A DNA stretch of 64,000 nt from SHZI01 sp963802215 (GTDB lineage Bacteria; Pseudomonadota; Gammaproteobacteria; Steroidobacterales; GCA-2729495), in the NCBI GenBank assembly GCA_963802215.1, contig CAWDHQ010000002.1:1054001-1118000 (forward strand), given 5' to 3'. The position numbers and the translations under genes were made by a program. Positions 48,870 through 57,320 of the stretch are shown piece by piece. The notes under the pieces are model-generated. The model saw only the letters and a list, made by a program, of their open reading frames with translations. It ran no database searches and was not told the origin of the DNA. How positions within the stretch are numbered: the stretch's first letter is position 1; the number at the start of each line of letters is the position of its first letter.

Positions 48870-49598
48870 CTACCGGGCCGGCGCCTGGGCCGGCAGGGGC
48901 ACGTCCCGGCCGACGGTCACGCCCGGCCTGACCTTGCCGGTGAGTAGGCGTGCCAGGTATTCCGGGGCCGCCAGGTGGCAGTACTGGACCCCGCGGAAGC
49001 GCCCCGGCATGGCCGCAAACTGCGGGTCTGTCCAGTCCACCCGGAAACCCTTGCTGCGCAGGTGAAGCACGCCGGCCTCGTCGCGCCAGGTCATTTCGTA
49101 GGGCTTCAGCCAGTCGGGCCCCGTCATCCCCGGGTTTTCGGTGTTCCGGACCTCCTCGGCGGGGTCGAACACCACGGTCTCCACGTTCGCGGCCCCCAGC
49201 GAAGCCCGCACCCGGTCGTAGGTGAGCCGGTTCATGTCCTGGCAGCGGCCGTCACCGGCCGACGTGCCGGCGCCGAAGGCCTCGTTCAGGTGGTCGGCGC
49301 TCTTCAGCTTGCAGGAAACCATCACGGGCCGGGCGGGGTCGTCGTCTTCGTACCAGATGTATTGCTGGATCGTGAGCGGCTCGATGGCTGCCTTGGACTT
49401 CACAAAGCCGTCGAAGTCCGGGTGCACGATCAGCGCCGGGGTCACGTTCGTTCGCACGATGACGCGCTGGGCTTCCAGGCAGAACTCCATCAACGGGGGT
49501 GACCCGGCAAACTGCGGGGGTTGCGAGGCGCAGCCGGCGGCCGTTGCGGTGAGGGCGGCTGCTGCAAGCAGCCGTGCTTTTAACGGTCCAGGGGGCAT
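48870..49598 (-). CDS. lipoprotein of unknown function
   Basis: The 242-residue protein has a lipoprotein signal (LKARLLAAAALTATAAGCASQ, lipobox TAAGC). The mature part contains MEFCLEAQRVIVRTNVTPALIVHPDFDGFVKSKAAIEPLTIQQYIWYED, VSCKLKSADHL, MNRLTYDRVRASL and VQYCHLAAPEYLARLLTGKV, with several cysteines. No family is recognised. The ATG at 49598 follows AGGAA; the longer frame to 50168 is pdxH out of frame. It lies 23 bases downstream of pdxH. Confidence 0.7.
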   Translation of the reverse strand: MPPGPLKARLLAAAALTATAAGCASQPPQFAGSPPLMEFCLEAQRVIVRTNVTPALIVHPDFDGFVKSKAAIEPLTIQQYIWYEDDDPARPVMVSCKLKSADHLNEAFGAGTSAGDGRCQDMNRLTYDRVRASLGAANVETVVFDPAEEVRNTENPGMTGPDWLKPYEMTWRDEAGVLHLRSKGFRVDWTDPQFAAMPGRFRGVQYCHLAAPEYLARLLTGKVRPGVTVGRDVPLPAQAPAR

Positions 49599-49621
49599 GC
49601 CAGGTTCCTCGGTTAAGACTG

Positions 49622-50269
49622 TCAGGGCGCCAGGCGCTCGATCGTCCAGCCCGCGCCCCCGCGACTGTAGAGGAACCGGTCGTGCAGCCGGTTTTCCCGG
49701 GCCTGCCAGAACTCCACGGTGTCCGCATCCACACGGTACCCCCCCCAGAAGGACGGCAGGGGAACCTCGCCGGCCGCGAAGCGGCCCTTGATCTCGGCAA
49801 ACTTCGCTTCGAGGAGCTGACGCCCCTCGATGACCCGGCTCTGTTCGGACACCCAGGCGCCGATCTGGCTGTCCCGGGGGCGCGAGAGGAAATATCGCAG
49901 GCTCTCCGCGGCCGGGACCCGGCTGGCGGTGCCCGTTATCCGCACCTGCCGGCTGATCTCCGCCCAGTACAGCAACAGGGCGACGCGGGGATTGCCGGCC
50001 ATCTCGCGCGCCTTGCGGCTGTCGTGGTTGGTATAGAAGACGAATCCCTGCGCATCGAAGTGCTTGAGCAGGACCATGCGCAGCGAGGGCTGTCCATGGG
50101 CGCCCACGGTTGCTACGCCCATTGCATTGGGGTCCAGCACGTTGGCGTCCAGGGCCTCCGTGAACCACTGCTGGAACTGGGTTACGGGGTCAGCCGCGAG
50201 GTCGCTGCGCGCCAGGGGACGGGTGCGATAGTCGCGCCGCAGGTTCGCCAGGTCGATGGGGACGATCAT
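49622..50269 (-). CDS. pdxH: pyridoxamine/pyridoxine 5'-phosphate oxidase
   Basis: The 215-residue protein matches PdxH length. Motifs: LRRDYRTRPL, MGVATVGAHGQPSLRMVLLKHFDAQGFVFYTNHDSRKAREMAGNPRVALLLYW (FMN and PLP binding), LRYFLSRPRDSQIGAWVSEQS and the C-terminal PLPSFWGGYRVDADTVEFWQARENRLHDRFLYSR. It oxidises pyridoxine or pyridoxamine phosphate to pyridoxal phosphate with FMN and O2. It is the first gene of a pdxH-lipoprotein pair; the histidine kinase gene is divergent. Confidence 0.97.
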   Translation of the reverse strand: MIVPIDLANLRRDYRTRPLARSDLAADPVTQFQQWFTEALDANVLDPNAMGVATVGAHGQPSLRMVLLKHFDAQGFVFYTNHDSRKAREMAGNPRVALLLYWAEISRQVRITGTASRVPAAESLRYFLSRPRDSQIGAWVSEQSRVIEGRQLLEAKFAEIKGRFAAGEVPLPSFWGGYRVDADTVEFWQARENRLHDRFLYSRGGAGWTIERLAP

Positions 50270-50386
50270 GCCGCCATTCTAAGGCGGCCGGGCGCCGTTT
50301 GTGATGCGAGTCTCATGGCCTGTTGACCTAATCCTTCTGTGACGGCGGCACCGGTGGCTCCCGGCGGATTCCGGTATCAAGTATTG

Positions 50387-52702
50387 ATGAAGACCGCCAT
50401 GGAACTGCCGCTCGCGGCCCGTATCACGCTGGTCCTGCTGGCGGTGATCGCCGTGTCGGCCGCTGGCCTCGCCTGGTTCGGCCAGCAGATCGTCCTGGAC
50501 AAGTTTGTCGAGACCGAGATGCAGCTGGTCCGGCAGAACCGGACGATCCTGGATCGCGTCATCGCTTCCGAGGTCGAGCACCTGGAGGCGATTGCCACCG
50601 ACTGGGGCCAGTGGGACGACCTCTACGACTTCATCCAGGGGAGGAATCCCGGGTTCCGGACTTCCGAACTGGGCAACGTGGTCCTCGATCGCCTGGAACT
50701 CGACGCGATACTGCTTATCGAGCCCTCGGGCCGGCTCTTCTACGGCGAACTGCGGCCGGAGGGTACCGGCGGTGCGGGCCCGGCTGGCCTGGACGCGCCC
50801 GCCGCCCTAGCCACGTTGCTGACCGGCACATCCCCCAGCGGCGAAGTCACCCACCCGGCTCCTGCGTCCCTGCTCCCGCCAGGGGGCAGCCGGGAGACGC
50901 GCGGCGGGCTTATGGACACACCACGGGGTCCCCTGGTCCTGTCAATGCGGGCCGTGTCCCGCACCGACGGGTCGGGTGAGGTGGCGGGCACGCTCGTGAT
51001 GGGCCGCTACCTTCACGTGGAAAAGCTCTTCACGGAGCTCAGTGTCCTGCCGTCCCACGTCATTCCCCATGGAAGTGGCCAGGACGCGATGAGCAGGGAG
51101 ATGCACACGCTAGCTCGTAAACTCGTGGAGTCCGGTGCAGGCTCCCGCCTGGTCACACGCCAGGACGACATGTCGGATTTCAAGATCTTTGGCGACCTGT
51201 CCGGCAGGCCGGCCTTCATGCTCGAGACGCGCATGCCGCGTACGATCGTGGCGACGGGCCGGGACACGGCTCAGCTGCTGCTGATCGGCGTGCTCGTGAC
51301 CGCGGCGCTGACGATCCTCATCCTGATTGCCCTGATCCGCGGGCTGGTCTCCGCGCCGCTGCGTCGCCTGACGGGGCACATGCTGGCGTTGCAGGAGGGT
51401 GTGGAGGAGCAGGCCACTCCGGGACTCGGCCGGAATGACGAGATCGGCAGCCTGGCCCGGCGCTTCGACGAACTGGTATCGGCGCGCCAGCAGGCCCAGG
51501 TCCGGCTCGGGATGTTTGCCGCCGCGGTGGAGCACGCAGGCGACGCCATCGCCATCCTGGACGCCGATGGCAGGATCAACTACGTGAATCCCCAGTATGA
51601 GCGGCAGACAGGCTTCGGCCGCGCCGAGGTGATCGGCAAGGCGCCCGGGCGGGGACACCGTTCGGACAAGACGTATACCGAGCTGTGGCGGACTGTCCGG
51701 GAGGGCCGGATCTGGTCCGGCACGCTCCAGACCACCCGGCGGGATGGCGCGGTCTGTTGCGAGCAGGTGACTGTGGCGCCGATCCGGGACGCGAGAGGCC
51801 AGGTCGCCAGCTTCATCGCCGTCATGCACGACGTCACGGAGCGTATCCGCCTCGAAGAGCAGCTGGCCCAGGCTCAGAAGCTCGAGGCCGTGGGACAGCT
51901 GGCCGCCGGCGTGGCCCACGAGATCAATACGCCAACCCAGTACGTTGGCGGGAACATCCGCTTCCTGCGGGATGCCTTCACGAGTGTCACGTCGCTCCTG
52001 GCCGAGATCGCCCGGCTCGTGCACGGTGCGGGCAACGGCGCCATTCCGGCGGGCGACCTCGCGACCGTCCTTGCTGCCGCCGACGTGGACTACCTGCAGG
52101 CCGAGGTGCCGGTGGCCATCCGCCAGTCCCTTGAGGGCGTGGAGCGGGTCAGCGAGATCGTGAAGTCCATGCGGGAGCTGACGCATCCGGCCAGGGACTT
52201 CACGCCGACCGACCTGAACAGGGTCGTCGAGAGCGCCGTGCGGGTGGCCAGCGGCGAATGGCACGGCCTTGCCGAGCTCAGTACCGAGCTGGATCCCGGC
52301 CTGCCCCTCGTACCCTGCCTGGCAGGCGGCATCAACCAGGTGATAGTCAACATGCTTGTCAATGCGGCCCATGCCATCGAGGCCCGGGGCTCCGGGCAGC
52401 CGGGCAGGATCGTCGTGGAAACCCGCCAGGCGGGCGACTTCGCCGAGATTCGCATCACCGACAATGGCTCGGGAATGTCCGAGGACGTTCGGGCTCGGGT
52501 CTTTGACCCGTTTTTCACGACGAAGGACGTCGGCCAGGGGACGGGACAGGGGCTGGCCATCGCCCACAGCGTCGTGAAGAAGCACGAGGGGTCCATTACC
52601 GTCGACAGCGAGTGCGGCCGCGGTACGTGTTTCACGATCCGGCTGCCACTGGCAGCGGCGTACGTCAGGCGGGAATCAGCACCCGGAGCTTCTGGGAGAT
52701 AG
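50387..52702 (+). CDS. hybrid-free sensor histidine kinase with CHASE4-like, HAMP and PAS domains
   Basis: The 771-residue protein has TM1 (RITLVLLAVIAVSAAGLAW), a periplasmic CHASE4-like sensor (ATDWGQWDDLYDFIQG, VVLDRLELDAILLIEPSG), TM2 (LLLIGVLVTAALTILILIALI), HAMP, a PAS domain (AAVEHAGDAIAILDADGRINYVNPQYERQTGF), the H box AAGVAHEINTPTQYVGGNIRFL with H511, and a HATPase domain (NMLVNAAHAIE, DNGSGM, GQGLAIAHSVV). The 'HEINTPTQYVGGN' H box marks a known kinase subgroup. The start is uncertain (GTG 50339 is also open). The 3' end overlaps the convergent regulator gene by 38 bases; they are probably partners. Confidence 0.9.
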   Translation: MKTAMELPLAARITLVLLAVIAVSAAGLAWFGQQIVLDKFVETEMQLVRQNRTILDRVIASEVEHLEAIATDWGQWDDLYDFIQGRNPGFRTSELGNVVLDRLELDAILLIEPSGRLFYGELRPEGTGGAGPAGLDAPAALATLLTGTSPSGEVTHPAPASLLPPGGSRETRGGLMDTPRGPLVLSMRAVSRTDGSGEVAGTLVMGRYLHVEKLFTELSVLPSHVIPHGSGQDAMSREMHTLARKLVESGAGSRLVTRQDDMSDFKIFGDLSGRPAFMLETRMPRTIVATGRDTAQLLLIGVLVTAALTILILIALIRGLVSAPLRRLTGHMLALQEGVEEQATPGLGRNDEIGSLARRFDELVSARQQAQVRLGMFAAAVEHAGDAIAILDADGRINYVNPQYERQTGFGRAEVIGKAPGRGHRSDKTYTELWRTVREGRIWSGTLQTTRRDGAVCCEQVTVAPIRDARGQVASFIAVMHDVTERIRLEEQLAQAQKLEAVGQLAAGVAHEINTPTQYVGGNIRFLRDAFTSVTSLLAEIARLVHGAGNGAIPAGDLATVLAAADVDYLQAEVPVAIRQSLEGVERVSEIVKSMRELTHPARDFTPTDLNRVVESAVRVASGEWHGLAELSTELDPGLPLVPCLAGGINQVIVNMLVNAAHAIEARGSGQPGRIVVETRQAGDFAEIRITDNGSGMSEDVRARVFDPFFTTKDVGQGTGQGLAIAHSVVKKHEGSITVDSECGRGTCFTIRLPLAAAYVRRESAPGASGR

Positions 52703-53813
52703 CCGTAGTGCCGCCCATGTCCGGCGCCTGGGCGGCCGGACGCAGCTGATCGAGCAGGGTGCGGGTGACTTCCTCGCCGCGGAATATCACGGTATCGCCC
52801 GTGTCTGTCACCACATCCTCGTCCAGCACCATTCCCGGGGCCAACTCCGTGAAATCCACGAAGCGGATATCCATGTAGGCACTGTGCAGGTGCACGGCAC
52901 GGACCGCGGCCATCACGGCCTTGGGCACGCCAGGCATCGACTGCTCGATCCGCTGCAGGGCCGTGGCCGGCTGGTCACCGGTGGCCAGCAGCTCGTCGAG
53001 CGCCGTTGCCACGGCCAGGATCACGGTTGCGGTGATCCCCGCATTCCAGTCCGCTACGTCCGGCGACAGCGCGGCAAAGTCGATGCGCTGCTGGCGGCCT
53101 ATCATGTCCGCCACGGAGCCCAGCTGGGGGATGCGTGCGATCAGCGACGCCGCGACCTCGGGGTGGCGCGCGTACAGGCGTTGCTCGTCTGGCGAAAGTG
53201 CCGTTCCGGCATAGAGCTTGTCCAGGATGGACTCGGGCAGCGTGATGCAGCCGAGCTGCGACAGCAGGGTCGCAAGGCGCAGTTCCCAGGGCATCGAGAA
53301 CCGCAGGGCGCCGGCGATGGCGGTCGCATACTGACGGACCCGCGCGGTCCTGCGCCGGGCCATCGGGTTGGTCAGGCCGAGAATGTCGTTCAGGGTCTCG
53401 ACGAGTCCCTGCAGCGTTTTCTCGACGAGTTCCTTCCGGGTCGTGACGAGCAGGTACTGCTCGATACCCGCAGCGACGGCGTTCCTCAGCGCCTCCTCAC
53501 CGCAGGGCTTGGTAAGGAACCGGAAGATGTGGCCTTCGTTGACGGCCGAGATCGTCGACTCCAGGTCCGCCTGGCCTGACAGGATCATGCGCACGGTGTC
53601 CGGGTAGAGCTCCCGGACCCGGGTCAGGAGTTCGGCGCCGGTCATTCCGGGCATGCGCATGTCCGAGACCACCACTGCTACGGGGCCGAGCTCGTCCAGC
53701 AGGCGCAGCGCTTCGTCGCCGCTGGCGGCGGTGTGGATGTCGACGGACTTCCGCAGCTGGCGCCGGATGCTGTCCAGCACTTTGGGCTCATCGTCGACAA
53801 AAAGGACCCGCAT
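52665..53813 (-). CDS. response regulator with degenerate HD-type output domain
   Basis: The 382-residue protein has a REC domain (VLFVDDEP, phospho-acceptor D51 in VVSDMRMPGM, KP lysine in FRFLTKPC). The second domain aligns with HD/HD-GYP proteins, but where they have LLHDIGK it has LLSQLGC, and there is no HDGxGYP loop, only ADMIGRQQ. HPEVAASLIARIP is retained. The metal and catalytic residues are therefore missing and c-di-GMP hydrolysis is unlikely; a binding or sensor role is possible. It is tail-to-tail with the histidine kinase. Confidence 0.85.
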   Translation of the reverse strand: MRVLFVDDEPKVLDSIRRQLRKSVDIHTAASGDEALRLLDELGPVAVVVSDMRMPGMTGAELLTRVRELYPDTVRMILSGQADLESTISAVNEGHIFRFLTKPCGEEALRNAVAAGIEQYLLVTTRKELVEKTLQGLVETLNDILGLTNPMARRRTARVRQYATAIAGALRFSMPWELRLATLLSQLGCITLPESILDKLYAGTALSPDEQRLYARHPEVAASLIARIPQLGSVADMIGRQQRIDFAALSPDVADWNAGITATVILAVATALDELLATGDQPATALQRIEQSMPGVPKAVMAAVRAVHLHSAYMDIRFVDFTELAPGMVLDEDVVTDTGDTVIFRGEEVTRTLLDQLRPAAQAPDMGGTTAISQKLRVLIPA

Positions 53814-53905
53814 ACGCTACCTCCCGCCGTCAGATCCGGCGTCAGGCATGTTATCGGCCGCGTGCCCCGGACCCGGCGTGACCCGGGTCACAGATCCGCA
53901 GCGCT

Positions 53906-54490
53906 TCAGGGAGCCGGCGGGATACGGGTCGGGAACTTCTCGAAGATCTGCGTCATCACCTTGTCCACCGCCGGCTGGAGGTTCTTCCGGGCCTCGTCCC
54001 GCACGCGGCCAACGGCGGTGCCGTCCCAGGCCAGCTGCTTGCGTGCGGCGTCGATGACATCCACCGTGAGCGTGCCCTCGGTGTACTGCGTCACCTGGGT
54101 CTCGTAGCCGCCCCACGTCCCGTAGTAGCCGGACCGGTAACCGTAGTAGCCGCCGTAGGCCGGGCCCGAGGGCATGGTGCTGCTCTGGATCTTTTCCTTG
54201 GTCTGCAGGTTGAAGTTGATGAGCAGGTCCGGGTTGTCGCTCTTCTGATAGCCCCGCGCCTCGAGTTCCCGGGAGGCGGCCGTCCTCAGGTATCCGCTCA
54301 GTACCGAGGAGTAGCCTGGACGGTCGGTACCGAGAGGATTCATGAAATTGTAGGTGCGGTAGCCGCTGAAATCGGCGCCAGGATCAGCGTTGACATAGAT
54401 CGATGGTCCCGACGCGCAGCCGGCCAGGGTGATCGCGACGAGCAGGCCCGCGATTGTGTATCGACGGCACCGGACGAGAGACAGATTCAC
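53906..54490 (-). CDS. DUF4136 lipoprotein
   Basis: The 194-residue protein has a lipoprotein signal (YTIAGLLVAITLAGCASGP). The mature part matches DUF4136: IYVNADPGADFSGYRTYNFMNP, SGYLRTAASRELEARGYQKSDNPDLLINFNLQTKEK, a Gly/Tyr-rich stretch (GGYYGYRSGYYGTWGGYE) and GTLTVDVIDAARKQLAWDGTAVGRV. It is probably anchored in a membrane of the cell envelope. The GTG at 54490 is chosen because AGGAGG lies six bases upstream. Confidence 0.88.
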   Translation of the reverse strand: MNLSLVRCRRYTIAGLLVAITLAGCASGPSIYVNADPGADFSGYRTYNFMNPLGTDRPGYSSVLSGYLRTAASRELEARGYQKSDNPDLLINFNLQTKEKIQSSTMPSGPAYGGYYGYRSGYYGTWGGYETQVTQYTEGTLTVDVIDAARKQLAWDGTAVGRVRDEARKNLQPAVDKVMTQIFEKFPTRIPPAP

Positions 54491-54589
54491 GATGGACCTC
54501 CTGGTCCGCAGGGACAGCCTGGAACAATGCATTACAGTAAGTCAGCCGGGGGTGGCTGTCACGCCGCCCGGTGCTGGCAGTGTGCCCTC

Positions 54590-55525
54590 TCAGCGTGGTC
54601 GGAGGGCTGCCAGCTGGAGCGTCACGACGCCAACGATCTTCACATTTCCCGACAGCTGCAGCGGGGCCCGGGTGGCCGGGTCCAGCAGCAGTTCGAGACG
54701 GCCCCGGAGACCGAGCAGCTCCAGCTCGTCCTCGTCCGGGTCGCCGCCGGGAACGGGCAGCCCCTGGAGCGACAGCCGCAGCGGACGGACCCTGCCGCTC
54801 CGCTGCACGGCCCCCCTGGGCCACAGCTCGTCGTACTGCACGCTGATCTCCCGGGATGGCAGCACCTCGACGCGCACGACCTGGGTATCGCGGCGCCGGA
54901 ATACCAGTACGTCGAGGGTGTCGCCGGGTTCGTCCAGTGATGCCGCCGCAATCGCATAGAGCAGGCCGGTGGGCTCCACGACCGGCCGGGAGCCCGGCGG
55001 TATCGGGTAGGCACGGAGGCCCTCGCTGGTCCGGGTCCAGCGGGCGGGCATCAGGGCCTTCTCACTGGCATTTGCCGGCCAGAAGGTGCGCTGGTAGGCG
55101 CCTTCTGCCCCGAAGCGGTAGGTGCGGAAGCGCTGCTTACCCTGCTGGTCGTGCTGGGTGCGCTGGAGCGCGGCGCCCGACCGGGGGTCCATGAGCAGGG
55201 TCAGGCGGGACACGCGCCCGGCCCCGCGGGCGTCGTAGAGGAGCTCGAGGACGTCCGCCCCCGGCATCAGCGGAGTGAACTGGCCGGCGGGGACGTCCAG
55301 CAGATCCGGCAACACCGCAGCACCTGGAACGGCGCGCAGGGCCAGCCGGGCCTCCGCGGTCAGAAAGAGCTTGCTGGCGGTCATGCGGATCTCGGACCAG
55401 CCTACCCGGGCCGGATCGAAAGCTGCCTCGGCTCCCGCGGCTTCCGACGGCCGGGGGGTCACAGCGAGCAGTGTCGTAATGAGGGCGGCCAACAGGCTGC
55501 CGGAGACCGGCATGCGGGTGCTCAT
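54590..55525 (-). CDS. exported protein of unknown function upstream of tamA
   Basis: The 311-residue protein has a signal peptide (MPVSGSLLAALITTLLAVTPRPSEAAG) and a beta-rich mature region: RVGWSEIRMTASKLFLTAEARLAL, RVSRLTLLMDPRSGAAL, DTLDVLVFRRRDTQVVRVEVLPSREI and a final LELLLDPATRAPLQLSGNVKIVGVVTLQL. The end, where a lipid-like barrel strand follows DPATRAPLQ, recalls DUF3108-type periplasmic proteins, but I cannot confirm it. It is divergent from tamA with 46 bases between, so the two promoters must overlap. Confidence 0.65.
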   Translation of the reverse strand: MSTRMPVSGSLLAALITTLLAVTPRPSEAAGAEAAFDPARVGWSEIRMTASKLFLTAEARLALRAVPGAAVLPDLLDVPAGQFTPLMPGADVLELLYDARGAGRVSRLTLLMDPRSGAALQRTQHDQQGKQRFRTYRFGAEGAYQRTFWPANASEKALMPARWTRTSEGLRAYPIPPGSRPVVEPTGLLYAIAAASLDEPGDTLDVLVFRRRDTQVVRVEVLPSREISVQYDELWPRGAVQRSGRVRPLRLSLQGLPVPGGDPDEDELELLGLRGRLELLLDPATRAPLQLSGNVKIVGVVTLQLAALRPR

Positions 55526-55571
55526 TCCGAGATAATAGCGCGCCCGCTACCGGGCATGGATTGGCCGTTCG

Positions 55572-57320
55572 ATGCGAGCTTCGCAGTTTGGTGCCACGCT
55601 GGCGGTGATTGTGGCACTGGTGTTGACCATCGCCATGGCCGCGCCGGCCCACGCCGAGGTGGTACTCAAGGGCCTCAGCCGCACCACGGAAAAGATCGTG
55701 CGCGCCAACCTGACCCTGGCTGACGAGCCTTGCAGCGCACCGGCGGCCCGCGTCCGGCGCCAGTATTGCAACGCCGACACGCAGATCCGCCAGGCCCTCG
55801 AGGTCTACGGTTACTACGCGCCGACCATCGACAAGACCCTGGACTGGGACAAGGACTGCTGGCAGGCAGTCTTCACGATCGACCGGGGCCCCCGCGTGAA
55901 GCTGCGGAACGTCCGGATCGGAATGACGGGTCCGGGTGAGTCCGATCAGGAGCTGGCCGCCGCGCTCCGGAAGACGGATGACCTGGTCGTCGGCAAGGGC
56001 CTCAACCAGCGTGCCTACGACGAGTTCAAGGCCACCTTCGCGAGCGTGGCCCAGCGGCGGGGGTACTTCGACGGCCGCTTCGCCGTGAGCCGCATCGACG
56101 TCCATCCCGCGGAGCTGGCGGCGGACATCACGATCGATTACGTCACCGGGGAGCGCTACCGCTTCGGGCCCGTCACACTGGACCAGGACGTCGTGGATCC
56201 CAAGCTGGCTCTCCGCTACGTGAACTTCAAGCCCGGCGACCCCTACGACGCGGAACTCGTCAACGAGCTCTACACCGACCTGCTCGCCGGCGGTTACTTC
56301 CAGAACGTCGAGGTGCGGACGACGCCGCGGCCGGCGCCCGACCTGGACGTGCCGGTCACCATCGTGCTCACGGCCAGTGCTCCCCGTACCTGGAAGACCG
56401 GCGTGGGATACGCGACCGACACGGGAGCCAAGGTGCGCCTGGATTTCCTGAACGAGCGCCTGAACCGGAAGGGGCACCAGCTGGAGTTCAACAGCACCTT
56501 CGCCCAGGTCACCGGCGAGGCGACCCTGGCCTACCGCCTGCCTCGGGGCAGCCCGCGCGACGAGTGGCTGAGTTTCGAGACCGGCTACAAGTACGACAAC
56601 CCGGAGGACAGCACCAGCAACGAATTCCGGCTGGGCGTCAAGGACGTCAAGCGCCGCCGGGGAAACTGGCGGGAAACCCGCTCCCTGGACTACGTGAGGG
56701 AGACCTTCCAGGTGGGCAGCGAGGAGGAGACGACGAGCGACCTGGTGCTGCCAGCCATCAGCTGGGCCGACCAGCCCCGGCTGCTGCCGCCCCGGCCGCG
56801 GAAGGCCCACCGCCTGAGCTTTACCGTGAGCGGCACGGACGAGATCCTGGGGTCCGATACCGCCTTCGTGCAGCTGGAGTCGGAGGCCAAGCTGATCGTG
56901 CCGCTCTGGACCACGGCACGACTGCTGCTGCGAGGCGACGCCGGCTGGACCATCAAGGACGAGTTCAAGGACCTGCCATTCTCCGTGCGCTATTTCGCGG
57001 GCGGCGACAACAGCGTCCGGGGCTATGATTACAAGACACTGGGGCCCACGGACGACGCGGGAAGCGTGGTCGGCGGGGCGGACATCGTCGTGGGCAGCGT
57101 CGAGATCGACCAGCGGGTCTTCGGCAACTGGTCGGTGGCGGCCTTCGTGGACATGGGGAACGCCTTCGATTCCTTCAAGGACATGTCGCTCAAGACCGGC
57201 GTCGGTGCGGGCATCCGCTGGTACTCGCCCCTTGGTCCGATCCGGCTCGATGTGGGCGTACCGCTCGACGACGCGCCGGACTCCTTCCGCATCCATATCA
57301 CGCTGGGGCCTGACCTGTGA
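55572..57320 (+). CDS. tamA: outer-membrane assembly protein TamA (Omp85 family)
   Basis: The 582-residue protein has a signal peptide (AVIVALVLTIAMAAPAHAE), about three POTRA domains (to about residue 265; for example VLKGLSRTTEKIVRANLTL, VKLRNVRIGMTG, ERYRFGPVTLDQ) and a 16-strand Omp85 barrel. The barrel shows the TamA hallmark GGDNSVRGYDYKTLGP near residue 480 and ends in DSFRIHITLGPDL. With TamB it inserts or moves lipids and barrel proteins to the outer membrane. The stop overlaps tamB (GTGA). Confidence 0.95.
   Translation: MRASQFGATLAVIVALVLTIAMAAPAHAEVVLKGLSRTTEKIVRANLTLADEPCSAPAARVRRQYCNADTQIRQALEVYGYYAPTIDKTLDWDKDCWQAVFTIDRGPRVKLRNVRIGMTGPGESDQELAAALRKTDDLVVGKGLNQRAYDEFKATFASVAQRRGYFDGRFAVSRIDVHPAELAADITIDYVTGERYRFGPVTLDQDVVDPKLALRYVNFKPGDPYDAELVNELYTDLLAGGYFQNVEVRTTPRPAPDLDVPVTIVLTASAPRTWKTGVGYATDTGAKVRLDFLNERLNRKGHQLEFNSTFAQVTGEATLAYRLPRGSPRDEWLSFETGYKYDNPEDSTSNEFRLGVKDVKRRRGNWRETRSLDYVRETFQVGSEEETTSDLVLPAISWADQPRLLPPRPRKAHRLSFTVSGTDEILGSDTAFVQLESEAKLIVPLWTTARLLLRGDAGWTIKDEFKDLPFSVRYFAGGDNSVRGYDYKTLGPTDDAGSVVGGADIVVGSVEIDQRVFGNWSVAAFVDMGNAFDSFKDMSLKTGVGAGIRWYSPLGPIRLDVGVPLDDAPDSFRIHITLGPDL

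Noticed and set aside
48870..50168. 432-codon frame joining the lipoprotein to upstream sequence
   Set aside because: The upstream part is pdxH read out of frame; the lipoprotein signal begins at 49598.
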